Shown here: in pieces, positions 1-7,839 of the stretch
Numbering within the stretch: position 1 is the stretch's first letter
Layout: the number at the start of each line of letters is the position of its first letter
Origin: Pseudomonadales bacterium
GTDB taxonomy: Bacteria; Pseudomonadota; Gammaproteobacteria; Pseudomonadales; UBA5862
Length of the DNA stretch: 64,000 nucleotides
Reading direction: 5' to 3'
Assembly (NCBI GenBank): GCA_024234215.1
Contig: JACKOQ010000005.1
Span: forward strand, 62,001-126,000
Position numbers and translations under genes: made by a program
Notes under the pieces: model-generated
Told to the model about the DNA's origin: nothing
What the model saw: the letters and a program-made list of their open reading frames with translations, nothing else
Database searches by the model: none

Positions 1-889
1 GAAGCCGCAGCGCCTTGCCCTGAATCGCTTCGTCGTTGGGGTAGAGGATCTTGCTCAGGTTCTCCGAGCGGATCTTCTCATCCACCGCGCCGTAGTAGTC
101 GCCGCGGTTGAACACGGCGAAATCGAACGATTCCGGCGCTTCGGCCCGCCACAGCCGCAAGGTGTTGGCGGTGTTGTTGCGGTAACCCAGCACTGGTGTG
201 TCATAGGGCACGGCCTTGACGACCCAACTGGGGAACCAGCGCATCCGCTGGCGGTTCTGCTCATCCTGATAGGCTTCGCTGTGGCCGCCGAACTTCACCT
301 CCACCGCCCACTCGGGGCGAGGAATCTCCCAGGGGTTGCCGAAGCGCAACCATTTGTCGGTCTTCTCGACCTGCCAGCCATCGACGATCTCCTGATCGAA
401 GATGCCGAATTCATAGCGGATGCCGTAGCCGAGGCTCGGAATCTCCAGCGTGGCCAGCGAGTCGAGAAAGCAGGCCGCCAGCCGTCCCAGACCGCCGTTG
501 CCGAGTCCGGGCTCCTCTTCCTGGCGCAACAGTTCGCGAAAATCGAGCCCCATTTCCTCGATGGCCTCCTGCGCCTGCGCATGGATGCCGAGGTTGAGCA
601 GGTTGTTGCCGAGTTGAGTGCCCATCAGAAATTCGGCCGAGAGATAGGCCACTGTCCTGGCACCCTGCTCGGTGTAGGCCGTGGCTGTGCTGATCCAGCG
701 GTGCAGCAGCCGGTCGCGCACGGCATAGGCCAGCGCCAGGTAGTAGTCGTTCATCGTTGCCAGCGCGGGGAATTTGCCCTGACTGAAGAAAAGGTGATCA
801 AAGAAAGCGCGCTCGAGCGCCTCTTTGTCGAGTCCGGTGCGTTCATCCAGTGTCGAGGAGAGCAGTTCAGTTTCGTTGATGGCGTCCAT
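1..889 (-). CDS. glgP: glycogen/maltodextrin phosphorylase, N-terminal part (cut by window start)
   Basis: Releases glucose-1-phosphate from alpha-1,4-glucans in the cytoplasm using phosphate and PLP. About 296 N-terminal residues are visible, against roughly 800 in the family; the PLP lysine lies outside the window. Family signatures are clear: AYLSAEFLMG at residues 81-90 and GLGNGGLGRLAACFLDS from about residue 128. The ATG at 889 begins MDAINETELL; the next gene on this strand ends 93 bp upstream. The long ORFs antisense to it are shadows. The family call is firm, but glgP versus malP cannot be decided from this end. Confidence 0.93.
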   Translation of the reverse strand, partial: MDAINETELLSSTLDERTGLDKEALERAFFDHLFFSQGKFPALATMNDYYLALAYAVRDRLLHRWISTATAYTEQGARTVAYLSAEFLMGTQLGNNLLNLGIHAQAQEAIEEMGLDFRELLRQEEEPGLGNGGLGRLAACFLDSLATLEIPSLGYGIRYEFGIFDQEIVDGWQVEKTDKWLRFGNPWEIPRPEWAVEVKFGGHSEAYQDEQNRQRMRWFPSWVVKAVPYDTPVLGYRNNTANTLRLWRAEAPESFDFAVFNRGDYYGAVDEKIRSENLSKILYPNDEAIQGKALRL

Positions 890-982
890 AACACCCGCTG
901 CAAAAAAGGTAAAAGTGATGCAATAAAACAAGCAAGTCTGATGCCGAATCAGCGGTACGCCATTGCCGGCTTGCAGGGTGGA

Positions 983-1621
983 TCAGGGCATGTCGTCTGC
1001 TTGCAGTTCGATGGCCGACGGCCACTGCGCCGGCAGCCAGCGCAAATCGGCTGGATGGTCGATGTCATGCAGGGTCGGCTGGGTCTGCACCGACCACTTC
1101 AGTTGCTGCAACCGTTGCAGCGTGATGGCGGCCACCCGGTTGCTGCTCCAGGGTATTTCAGTGAACAGCGAGGGGTGAAACCGGTTGAGTCCGAGCAGCG
1201 CATAGCCGCCATCGGCGGTGGGGGTGATGACGCAGTCGACCTGCTGCAGTGCCTGTGCGGCACATTGCAGCCGCCGTGCATCCAGCGCCGGACAGTCGGT
1301 GCCGATCAGCAGCAGCGACTCGCCCTCGTGCAGGGTGCGCTGCGCGGCACGGGCCATGCGCTCGCCCAGATCACCCGCTCCCTGGTCAGAGCAGGAGATC
1401 GACCGCGGCAGTGATTGCCCCGCCCAGGCGCTGTCATCGATGGCGGGGGTGGCGCAGAGTTCCACCGCTCCGATCCGTGCTGCGATGGCCTCATTCACGC
1501 TGTGATGCAACATCCGTTGCGCCAGACGGGCGGCCCCTTGCGCCCCAAGCGCCGGAATCAGCCGGGTCTTGGCGATGCCGGCGCAGGGTGCCTTCGCGAA
1601 GATGAGGATCCGTACCGGCAT
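983..1621 (-). CDS. TIGR04282/DUF2064-type glycosyltransferase-like protein
   Basis: A nucleotidyl/glycosyl-transferase-fold protein of the DUF2064 (TIGR04282) group, about 212 residues. The N-terminus MPVRILIFAKAP..G..KTRL is the nucleotide-binding signature, followed by LLLIGTDCPAL and the ITPTADGGYALLGL segment typical of the family. Some relatives are linked to arsenosugar synthesis, but no arsenic genes lie here, so the substrate is unknown. I chose the ATG at 1621 because the family motif starts right there; an ATG at 1660 would overlap the upstream stomatin gene. It probably shares the NfeD-stomatin transcript. Confidence 0.8.
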   Translation of the reverse strand: MPVRILIFAKAPCAGIAKTRLIPALGAQGAARLAQRMLHHSVNEAIAARIGAVELCATPAIDDSAWAGQSLPRSISCSDQGAGDLGERMARAAQRTLHEGESLLLIGTDCPALDARRLQCAAQALQQVDCVITPTADGGYALLGLNRFHPSLFTEIPWSSNRVAAITLQRLQQLKWSVQTQPTLHDIDHPADLRWLPAQWPSAIELQADDMP

Positions 1622-1646
1622 CGGCTGCCTGCTGGAGGCAACGACT

Positions 1647-2498
1647 TCACTTCTCGGCATTCATCAGGCCACGTACCGCGGCAGGAATGTCCGCTGGCAG
1701 CAGAATCAGTTTGGCGTTGTTCGAGGTCGCCATGTCGTTGAGTGAGTCGACATAGCGCTCTCCCAGCAGGTAGATCAGTGGCAGTTGATTCTGGCCGATC
1801 GCCGAACTGATCTTTTCGATCGCCTCGGTGGTGCCGGTGGCATTGACCACCTTGGCCTCGGCGTCGCGGCGCGAGGCTTCGAGGCGGCCATCGGCCTGCA
1901 GGATGGCGGCGGTCTTGTCGCCTTCGGCGCGGGTGACGGTGGCACGGCGCAGCCGTTCGGCGGCGGCCTGCTCCTCCATCGCCTTCTGCATGGTCTGCGA
2001 TGGGTTGATGTCCTGAATCTCGACGGTCTTGAGCGTGATGCCCCAGTCGGCGATGTCGTCGGAGATGGCCGTCTTCAATTTGGTCTTGATCTGGTCACGC
2101 GATGACAGGGCTTCATCGAGCGTCAATTCGCCGATGATCGAGCGCAGCGAGGTCTGCACCAGGGTGCGAATGGCCAGTTGGTAATCTTCCACCCCATAAA
2201 CCGCCTTCTCTGGCGAGAGGATGTTGATGTAAGCCACCGCATTGGCGACGATCACGACGTTGTCGAGCGTGATCACCTCCTGCGACGGAATGTCGAGCAC
2301 GATGTCCTTGGTGGTCACCTTGTAGGCGACGCTGTCGATGTAGGGGATTATGAAGTTGAGTCCGGGTGACAGCGAGCTGTGGTACTTGCCAAGTCGCTGC
2401 ACCACCCATTTGCTACCCTGCGGCACCTGACGCACACCCTTGAACAGGGTCAGGAGAGTCAGCGCCAGCAGCGCGAGGATGACGACGGTGGTTTCCAT
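1647..2498 (-). CDS. SPFH/stomatin-like membrane protease-partner protein (QmcA type)
   Basis: Membrane-anchored SPFH/band-7 protein of 283 residues. One N-terminal transmembrane helix (VVILALLALTLLTLF) is followed by the SPFH domain (VPQGSKWVVQRLGKYH) and an Ala/Glu/Arg-rich coiled coil (AMEEQAAAERLRRA). Members oligomerise in the inner membrane and act with NfeD-type partners in membrane quality control. The start at 2498 is set by AGGAG seven bases upstream; the in-frame ATG at 2522 has no such site. The nfeD-like gene lies immediately upstream on the same strand, the classic two-gene operon. Confidence 0.9.
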   Translation of the reverse strand: METTVVILALLALTLLTLFKGVRQVPQGSKWVVQRLGKYHSSLSPGLNFIIPYIDSVAYKVTTKDIVLDIPSQEVITLDNVVIVANAVAYINILSPEKAVYGVEDYQLAIRTLVQTSLRSIIGELTLDEALSSRDQIKTKLKTAISDDIADWGITLKTVEIQDINPSQTMQKAMEEQAAAERLRRATVTRAEGDKTAAILQADGRLEASRRDAEAKVVNATGTTEAIEKISSAIGQNQLPLIYLLGERYVDSLNDMATSNNAKLILLPADIPAAVRGLMNAEK

Positions 2499-2526
2499 TT
2501 GGGCTCCTCTTTGTTTGGTCAATGAA

Positions 2527-2985
2527 TCATGTTTTTCTTTTGACGATCAATGTATTGCCGGAAACATCCAGAACTATTACACGATCACCACACTGCACTT
2601 TTTCTTCACAGATGAATGCCCACTCGTCCGCGCCCAGCAGCGGTTTGCTGAAGCGGACCTTGCCGCGGCGATGATCGAGTGGCAGCTCGATCACCTGGCC
2701 CACCTCGCCCAGCACCGCCTCGCGGCTCAGGCCGGCACGGGTGTGGTCGACCATTCTGGGTTTGAAGAAGGCAAACCAGCCCACCGCAAAAGTGATCGAG
2801 GCGCCAGTCCAGACCAGCAGTTGCAGCGTGATCGACAGACCGGGCAGCAGCCAGGTCAGCAGCCCGACCAGAATCGCCCCCAGGCCGAACCAGATCACCG
2901 TGAAGCTGGGGATGAAGATCTCCAGCCCCGCCAGCAGCAGTCCCAGGGTCAGCCAGTGCCAGTAGAGCGGTTCAAAGGTCATCAT
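2527..2985 (-). CDS. NfeD/YbbJ-like membrane protein
   Basis: Short NfeD-family protein, about 152 residues: a hydrophobic N-terminal half with three or four membrane segments (LTLGLLLAGLEIFIPSF, IWFGLGAILVGLLTWLL, LLVWTGASITFAVGWFAFF) and a C-terminal OB-fold domain starting near VLGEVGQVIELPL. The family partners stomatins encoded next door, as here. The start is uncertain: ATGs at 3000, 2985 and 2982 are all possible. 2985 fits the usual length of short NfeD proteins, but the ribosome site is weak for all three. Confidence 0.85.
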   Translation of the reverse strand: MMTFEPLYWHWLTLGLLLAGLEIFIPSFTVIWFGLGAILVGLLTWLLPGLSITLQLLVWTGASITFAVGWFAFFKPRMVDHTRAGLSREAVLGEVGQVIELPLDHRRGKVRFSKPLLGADEWAFICEEKVQCGDRVIVLDVSGNTLIVKRKT

Positions 2986-3054
2986 GGTTTCTCGTTCCAT
3001 TTCAGCGTGTGTCGGCTGTTTTCGCGGCGCCGGGCATCCGCAAGAAGAGGGTGG

Positions 3055-4458
3055 CTACAGCTCGATTTTCTGTCCACGAACGGGGATGCCGGCAAACCAG
3101 CCAAGCTGCTCATGGATGGCCTGTTGCAGCGTGACCATCGGTTCCAGCTCGCCATGCACCAGAAACAGTTTCGGTGCCGGATCGCGCAACCGGCCGGCCC
3201 ATTCGATCAGTTGCCGCTGGTCGGCATGGGCCGAGAAGCCGCCGACCGTGTGAATCTTGGCATTGACGGCGATCTCCTGCCCGAACAGGCGCACCCGCTG
3301 GGCGCCATCCACCAGCAGCCGACCCAGGGTGCCGCGCGCCTGGAAGCCGACGATCAGCAGATGGTTCTGCCGGCGCCACAGGCCATGCTTCAGGTGGTGG
3401 CGGATGCGGCCCCCGCTGCACATGCCGCTGCCGGCGATGATGATCGCTCCGCCCTGGATCTGATTCAGCGCCATCGAGTCGGCGGTGGTGCGGGAGTAGC
3501 GCAGCTTGGGCAGCCATGACTCCCACTCGGTGCTGCCAGTGCGGGCGAAGGCGCGCTGCTCTTCGGGGCTGAACAGGTGGTGGTGCCGAGCATAGATTTC
3601 GCTGGCGCTGATCGCCATCGGACTGTCGAGAAACACCTGCTGCTGTGGCAGATCACCTTGGCGGTCGAACTGCCCAAGCCAGTAGAGCAGCTCCTGGGTG
3701 CGGCCGACGGCGAAGGCCGGAATCAGGACATTGCCGCCCGATCGATGCGCAGTGACGAGAATCTCCTTCAGCTCCTGCAAGGTGGCATCGAGGGTACGAT
3801 GACAGCGGTCGCCATAGGTCGACTCCAGCAGCAGCAGATCCGCCCCGTCGATCGGTTCCGGGTCGCGCAGCAGTGCCGAGCCGCTGTTGCCGAGGTCGCC
3901 GGAGAACAGCAGGCGTCTGCGGCCGTCACGGCTGGCGAGCTGCAACTCGACGGTGGCCGATCCGAGAATGTGGCCGGCATCGCGGAATGTCACGGTCACG
4001 CCGGGCAGAATCTGCTCGGGCCGTTGGTAGTCGATCGAACGGCACTGCCGTAACACGCTGTCGACATCCTGCAGGTCGAACAGTGGTTCGATCGGCTCGT
4101 CGCCACTGCGCAGCCGCTGCCGGTTTTCCCACTCGGTGTCCTTGTTCTCGAGATGGGCTGCGTCCTCGAGCATCAATCTGAGCAGATCACGGGTGGCCGG
4201 CGTCAGGTAAATCGGGCCCCTGAACCCCTCCTTGACCAGCTTCGGCAGCAGGCCGCAGTGGTCGAGGTGGGCGTGGGAGAGCAGTACGGCATCGATTTCA
4301 GCCGGGATAAAGGGGAACTCCTCCCGGTTGGCCGCTTCGGTCTCGTTGCCGCCCTGATACATCCCGCAATCGAGCAGCAGGCGATGGCCGGCATGTTCGA
4401 GCAGGAAGCAGGAGCCAGTGACCTGGCGTGTGGCACCGTAAAACGTCAAAAAGGCCAT
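3055..4458 (-). CDS. beta-CASP metallo-beta-lactamase-fold RNA hydrolase
   Basis: Zinc-dependent hydrolase of the MBL/beta-CASP group, 467 residues, related to CPSF73/Ysh1-like RNA nucleases. Motif 2, HAHLDH, is at residues 62-67. Further signatures are LFSGDLG, the beta-CASP insert (PAFAVGRTQELLYWL, GSGMCSGGRIRHHL) and the C-terminal VGGFSAHAD and VHGE motifs. An RNA processing or decay role is likely from the family; the substrate is unknown. The ATG at 4458 has AAGGTG upstream and begins MAFLTFYGATRQVTGS, the usual family start. It appears monocistronic. Confidence 0.9.
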   Translation of the reverse strand: MAFLTFYGATRQVTGSCFLLEHAGHRLLLDCGMYQGGNETEAANREEFPFIPAEIDAVLLSHAHLDHCGLLPKLVKEGFRGPIYLTPATRDLLRLMLEDAAHLENKDTEWENRQRLRSGDEPIEPLFDLQDVDSVLRQCRSIDYQRPEQILPGVTVTFRDAGHILGSATVELQLASRDGRRRLLFSGDLGNSGSALLRDPEPIDGADLLLLESTYGDRCHRTLDATLQELKEILVTAHRSGGNVLIPAFAVGRTQELLYWLGQFDRQGDLPQQQVFLDSPMAISASEIYARHHHLFSPEEQRAFARTGSTEWESWLPKLRYSRTTADSMALNQIQGGAIIIAGSGMCSGGRIRHHLKHGLWRRQNHLLIVGFQARGTLGRLLVDGAQRVRLFGQEIAVNAKIHTVGGFSAHADQRQLIEWAGRLRDPAPKLFLVHGELEPMVTLQQAIHEQLGWFAGIPVRGQKIEL

Positions 4459-4571
4459 GGGACACCTTGGAATCGAAGAGTGTGAAAACCGTCCGTCGTC
4501 ATGGGCGGAACACCATGGCTTCATGCTACCAGCTTTCGGCGCACCCTCATCACTGCCGGGCGGCCCGGCAC

Positions 4572-5714
4572 TCAGTCGGTGCCGAGCACCCGCACCAGCA
4601 ACTCGAAGTAGATCTGCGCCAACTGCGCCAGATCAGCCACCGCCACCTGCTCGTCGACCTTGTGGATGGTGGCGTTGATCGGGCCCAGTTCGACCACCTG
4701 GGCACCGGTCAGCGCAATGAAACGGCCATCGGAAGTGCCCCCCGAGGTGGAGAGTTGCGGCGCCTGACCCGTCACCGTCTGCACTGCCGCGCTGACGGCA
4801 TCGAGAAATGGACCCTCACCGGTCAGGAATGGCAGACCGTTGCGCACCCAATCGATCTTGAAGTGGTGAGCATGCCTGGCCAGCACCGCTTCGACCTGCT
4901 GTTCGAGCTGTTCGGCGGTCACCTCGGTGGAGTAGCGAAAGTTGATCACCGCCTCGGCCGTGCCGGGGATGACGTTGGTGACGCCGGTGCCGCCGCTGAT
5001 GTTGGAGATCTGAAAGCTGGTGGGCGGAAAGAAGGCATTGCCCCGGTCCCACTCGATTGCGCTCAGCTCGGCCAAGGCCCGTGCCAGCGGCTGAATCGGA
5101 TTGTCGGCCAATTGCGGGTAGGCAATGTGGCCCTGCTTGCCGATCACCTTGATCCAGCCATTGAGTGAACCGCGTCGGCCATTCTTGACCACGTCACCCA
5201 GACGCTGGTCACTCGAAGGCTCGCCCACCAGCGCGAAGTCGATCCGTTCCTCACGCGCCATCAGGGTTTCGACCACCCGCACCGTGCCATCGACCGATGG
5301 CCCCTCTTCGTCGCTGGTGAGCAGAAAGGCAATCGAGCCACGGTGCTGCGGATGGTGCGCAACAAAGGCTTCGCAGGCGGTCACCATCGCGGACAGACTG
5401 CCCTTCATGTCCGCTGCACCACGGCCGCGCAGGATGCCATCGACCAGAGTCGGCACGAAGGGCGGGCTGCTCCAGGCTTCGACCGGCCCGGTTGGCACCA
5501 CATCGGTGTGGCCGGCAAACAGCAGCAGCGGTGCAGTGCTGCCACGCCGCGCCCACAGGTTCTCCACTTCGCCAAACGGCAGTGGTTCCAGCCGAAAGCC
5601 GATCTGCGCCAACCGCTCACCGATCAGTTGCTGGCAACCGGCATCGCGCGGCGTGACCGATGGGCAGCGCATCAATTCCATGGCCAGTTCGAGGGTGGCA
5701 ATCGGGTCGGGCAT
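4572..5714 (-). CDS. dapE: succinyl-diaminopimelate desuccinylase
   Basis: Cleaves N-succinyl-LL-2,6-diaminopimelate to succinate and LL-DAP in lysine and cell-wall DAP synthesis. It is 380 residues long, normal for DapE. The di-zinc M20 peptidase motifs are intact: FAGHTDVVPTGP (His69, Asp71), GRGAADMKGSL, TSDEEGPSVDGT with the catalytic Glu, and the C-terminal GGTSDGRF and GPINATIHKVDE segments. I use the ATG at 5714 (MPDPIATLELAMELM); upstream in-frame codons do not look like the family. It is divergent from the SDR gene at 5897. Confidence 0.95.
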   Translation of the reverse strand: MPDPIATLELAMELMRCPSVTPRDAGCQQLIGERLAQIGFRLEPLPFGEVENLWARRGSTAPLLLFAGHTDVVPTGPVEAWSSPPFVPTLVDGILRGRGAADMKGSLSAMVTACEAFVAHHPQHRGSIAFLLTSDEEGPSVDGTVRVVETLMAREERIDFALVGEPSSDQRLGDVVKNGRRGSLNGWIKVIGKQGHIAYPQLADNPIQPLARALAELSAIEWDRGNAFFPPTSFQISNISGGTGVTNVIPGTAEAVINFRYSTEVTAEQLEQQVEAVLARHAHHFKIDWVRNGLPFLTGEGPFLDAVSAAVQTVTGQAPQLSTSGGTSDGRFIALTGAQVVELGPINATIHKVDEQVAVADLAQLAQIYFELLVRVLGTD

Positions 5715-5896
5715 CGCTGTCGATCTCTTGAAGCTTTGAAGCCGGGCATGATACCCAATCTCCGGACCCTTGAAGTGCCGCCATCGGGCATTCATGGGAT
5801 AATGGCGCGCCTTCGTCATGAAGGCTTTTTCTCTACCGGAGGCCGATGCGCTGTGTTGGCCTCTGCGCAACAGGTAACAAAAGAAGGTAATTCAGG

Positions 5897-6799
5897 ATGA
5901 GTAACATTCGTTTCGATGGCCGGGTGGCCGTGGTCACTGGCGCCGGCAATGGTCTGGGGCGCAGCCATGCACGGCTGCTGGCGGCCCGGGGTGCTAAGGT
6001 GGTGGTCAATGATCTGGGCGGCGATATCTTCGGCAGCGGCAATGACAAGCGTGCCGCCGACCTGGTGGTCGATGAAATCAAGGCCGCCGGTGGCGAAGCC
6101 GTCGCCAACTACAACTCGGTCGAGGATGGCGACAAGATCATCGAAACCGCCGTCAATGCCTTTGGTCGTGTCGACATCGTCATCAACAACGCCGGCATTC
6201 TGCGCGACAAGAGCTTCGCCAAGATGACCGAAGAGGATTGGGAGCTGATCTATCGCGTCCATGTGCTTGGCGCCTTCCGCGTGCTGAAGGCCGCCTGGCC
6301 GATCATGCGTGAGCAGGCCTATGGCCGCATCGTCAACACCGTCTCCGCCGCCGGCATCTATGGCAATTTCGGACAGGTGAACTACTCGATGGCCAAATTG
6401 GGCCTGCATGGCATGACCCAGAGCCTGGCGCAGGAGGGTGCATCGAAGAACATCGTCGTCAACTCGATCGCTCCGATCGCCGGATCGCGCCTGACCGCGA
6501 CCGTGATGCCGCCGCAACTGCTCGAAGCGCTCAAGCCCGAGTGCGTCAGCCCGCTGGTGGCCTATCTGTGCAGTGAAACCAACAAGGACAGCGGTGGGCT
6601 CTATGAAGTCGGCGCCGGCTGGATCGGCAAGCTGCGCTGGGAGCGCACCCAGGGGGTCGAATTCTCCAGCAGCGGCACCTTCACCCCGGATGATGTGGCC
6701 AGCAAGTGGGCCGAACTGGGTGATTTCACCAACTCGACTCATCCGACCAACACCCAGGAGTCGATGGCGCCAGCCATGAAGCTGGCGGGTCTGGGCTGA
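5897..6799 (+). CDS. short-chain dehydrogenase, (3R)-hydroxyacyl-CoA dehydrogenase-like
   Basis: NAD(P)-dependent SDR of 300 residues, close in pattern to the dehydrogenase domain of peroxisomal multifunctional enzyme 2 (HSD17B4 type). The Rossmann motif TGAGNGLG is at 14-21 and NNAG at 97-100. The catalytic set is Ser150, Tyr163 and Lys167 (YSMAK). The VVNDLGGD...GSG insertion and the extended tail GWIGKLRWERTQG are typical of this hydroxyacyl-CoA subgroup. A role in beta-oxidation of fatty or steroid side chains is inferred; no thioesterase or hydratase gene is adjacent. Confidence 0.85.
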   Translation: MSNIRFDGRVAVVTGAGNGLGRSHARLLAARGAKVVVNDLGGDIFGSGNDKRAADLVVDEIKAAGGEAVANYNSVEDGDKIIETAVNAFGRVDIVINNAGILRDKSFAKMTEEDWELIYRVHVLGAFRVLKAAWPIMREQAYGRIVNTVSAAGIYGNFGQVNYSMAKLGLHGMTQSLAQEGASKNIVVNSIAPIAGSRLTATVMPPQLLEALKPECVSPLVAYLCSETNKDSGGLYEVGAGWIGKLRWERTQGVEFSSSGTFTPDDVASKWAELGDFTNSTHPTNTQESMAPAMKLAGLG

Positions 6800-6813
6800 G
6801 ATCAGGGTCTGCG

Positions 6814-6847
6814 CGATCGCCCCACTGTGCGGGGCGATCGTTCATTC
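6814..6847. terminator. bidirectional hairpin between the SDR gene and folD
   Basis: A perfect 10-bp inverted repeat (CGATCGCCCC at 6814-6823, GGGGCGATCG at 6831-6840) with a 7-nt loop sits between two convergent genes. The following T tract is poor (TTCATTC), so it may be a weak intrinsic terminator or a 3'-end stabilising hairpin. Confidence 0.65.
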
Positions 6848-7711
6848 TACCGGTGGAATTTCGCGTTGCCGCTGTGCCCGCTCCGCCGCTTCCAGGGTTT
6901 GCAGAATCAGCGTATTGATCGTCATCGGACCCACGCCACCGGGCACCGGCGTGTAGGCCATCACCCGCGACTTGACGCCCTCCAGGTCGACATCACCCAT
7001 GCCGCCCGGATGGTAGCCCGCATCGACCACCACGGCACCCTCTTTCACCCAGTCGGCACGAATGAAGGCCGGAATACCCACTGCCCCGACGATCAGATCG
7101 GCCCGCCGCAGATGGTCGGCGAGATCGACGGTTCTGGAGTGGCAGACCGTCACCGTGCAATGGGCATTGAGCAGCATCAGCGCCATCGGTTTGCCGAGGA
7201 TCGGGCTGCGACCAACCACCACCGCATGCTTGCCGATCAATGGAATCTGATAGTGTGCCAGCAACCGCATGATGCCCGCCGGCGTGGCCGCGCCGTAAGC
7301 CGCCTCGCCCATCGCCATGCGACCAAAACCGAGACAGGTGACGCCATCGACATCTTTTTCGGCAGCAATGGCATCGAAGCAGCGCCGTTCATCGATCTGC
7401 GCCGGCACCGGATGCTGCAACAGAATGCCATGGACATCAGGATCACGGTTGAGCCGATCGATCTCGGCCAGCAGCTGTTCGGTGGTGGTCGATGCCGGCA
7501 GTTCGATGGCATGTGATTTCATGCCCACCCGTCGACAGGCATTGCCCTTCATGCGCACATAGGTTGCCGAGGCCGGGTCATCACCGACCAGCAGGGTGGC
7601 CAAGATCGGCGTGGCACCGCCTGACGCCGATTCGAGCCGGATCACCCGCTGGGCAATCTGCCGTTCGCAACTCTGAGCCAGTGATTTGCCATCGAGCAGC
7701 ATCGCACTCAT
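6842..7711 (-). CDS. folD: methylenetetrahydrofolate dehydrogenase / methenyl-THF cyclohydrolase
   Basis: Bifunctional one-carbon enzyme interconverting 5,10-methylene-, 5,10-methenyl- and 10-formyl-tetrahydrofolate with NADP. It has 289 residues, standard length. Signatures: YVRMKGNACRRVG with the catalytic Lys, QHPVPAQID, EKDVDGV, GRSPILGKPMALML in the NADP-binding region, and the C-terminal PVPGGVGPMTINTLI. The start ATG at 7711 (MSAMLLDGKSLA) fits the family although its ribosome site is weak. It is transcribed divergently from the FimL-like gene. Confidence 0.96.
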   Translation of the reverse strand: MSAMLLDGKSLAQSCERQIAQRVIRLESASGGATPILATLLVGDDPASATYVRMKGNACRRVGMKSHAIELPASTTTEQLLAEIDRLNRDPDVHGILLQHPVPAQIDERRCFDAIAAEKDVDGVTCLGFGRMAMGEAAYGAATPAGIMRLLAHYQIPLIGKHAVVVGRSPILGKPMALMLLNAHCTVTVCHSRTVDLADHLRRADLIVGAVGIPAFIRADWVKEGAVVVDAGYHPGGMGDVDLEGVKSRVMAYTPVPGGVGPMTINTLILQTLEAAERAQRQREIPPVE

Positions 7712-7839
7712 CGATTTGGATTTCCGTTGTTGAATTTGTCGAAGTGGTCAAGAACCCGCCATGGTGGGTTGTGCTATATCTATTGCATTGCATCGCCATG
7801 AGGCGTCATTTTATCGCAGTCCATCCACGGAGAGCGCGC

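Noticed and set aside
281..1414. 377-codon plus-strand ORF
   Set aside because: Covers glgP and the DUF2064 gene antisense; both real genes have family motifs.
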